Below, piece after piece: positions 63,962 to 64,000 of a stretch of 64,000 nucleotides of DNA. Numbering within the stretch: the first letter of the stretch is position 1; every line of letters begins with the position of its first letter. The position numbers and the translations under genes are program-made. Under the pieces are notes generated by a model. The model ran no database searches, had not been told where the DNA came from, and worked only from the letters and a program-made list of their open reading frames with translations. Source of the stretch: an uncultured Selenomonadales bacterium (lineage in GTDB: Bacteria > Bacillota > Negativicutes > Selenomonadales > Selenomonadaceae); the NCBI GenBank assembly GCA_947165145.1, contig CAMUZG010000001.1, positions 57,145-121,144 on the forward strand, read 5' to 3'.

Positions 63962-64000
63962 ACAAAGATTACACCATAATGCACATTCAGTTTTTCTGAT

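Overview
The window looks like a chromosomal segment of a motile, diderm-type Firmicute, most likely a Negativicute (Selenomonas/Phascolarctobacterium-like). This is inferred from gene content: a Firmicutes-style S10-spc-alpha ribosomal cluster, GatCA amidotransferase genes, zinc-ribbon S14, a flagellar rod/hook protein, a NirJ1-type radical SAM protein, and a giant RTX-like protein starting with an 'LQRFADE' segment. No rRNA or tRNA gene was recognised. Many genes start with TTG or GTG behind strong GGAGG sites, and several starts here were moved inward from the ORF track for that reason.

Layout. 0-5.3 kb (+): ahcY, a membrane diguanylate cyclase, murI (with an internal duplication) and a HAD phosphatase. 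galE (-) converges on them and is divergent from mreBCD-gatC-budA-gatA (6.5-11.7 kb, +). 11.9-24.5 kb (-): one 4220-codon gene for a repetitive, acidic, probably secreted protein, preceded by a long structured leader that may be an independent ncRNA. 25-33 kb (-): amino-acid ABC ATPase, flgF/flgG-like gene, zapA, pheT, pheS, a NirJ1-like radical SAM gene and an FHA-domain gene. 33-49 kb (-): the ribosomal supercluster rpsJ to rplQ, including secY, adk, infA, rpmJ and rpoA, with two foreign-looking insertions (a VOC-family gene, and a four-helix-bundle 'S23' gene between secY and adk). 49-54 kb (-): a small secreted protein, tuf, fusA, rpsG and rpsL. 54-58.7 kb (+): PLP decarboxylase, a hypothetical protein and a Type IIG-like restriction-modification protein. 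58.9-61.7 kb (-): a YoeB-type toxin-antitoxin pair and a CbxX/CfxQ-type AAA ATPase. 61.9-63.8 kb (+): livH and livM without their partners. The right edge has hairpins that may belong to an IS200/IS605-like element.

The most unusual feature is a family of intergenic repeats built on a 7-nt period (units such as TTGGAAT/TAGGAAT, CCTAAAA, CTAGTCC, ATGCGCA, AGCTGAC). They sit between co-directional genes of the ribosomal and pheST clusters. Most are arranged as inverted arms, and most end directly at the Shine-Dalgarno sequence of the next gene. One inverted pair encloses the four-helix-bundle gene and supplies the first codons of adk. Three copies share loop sequence as well, which suggests dispersal rather than simple slippage. 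A second dispersed element, a 42-bp palindromic sequence, occurs at the fusA 3' end and inside murI, where it sits between two identical 116-bp copies of coding sequence.

All calls come from reading the sequence and the supplied translations. No database search or folding program was run.
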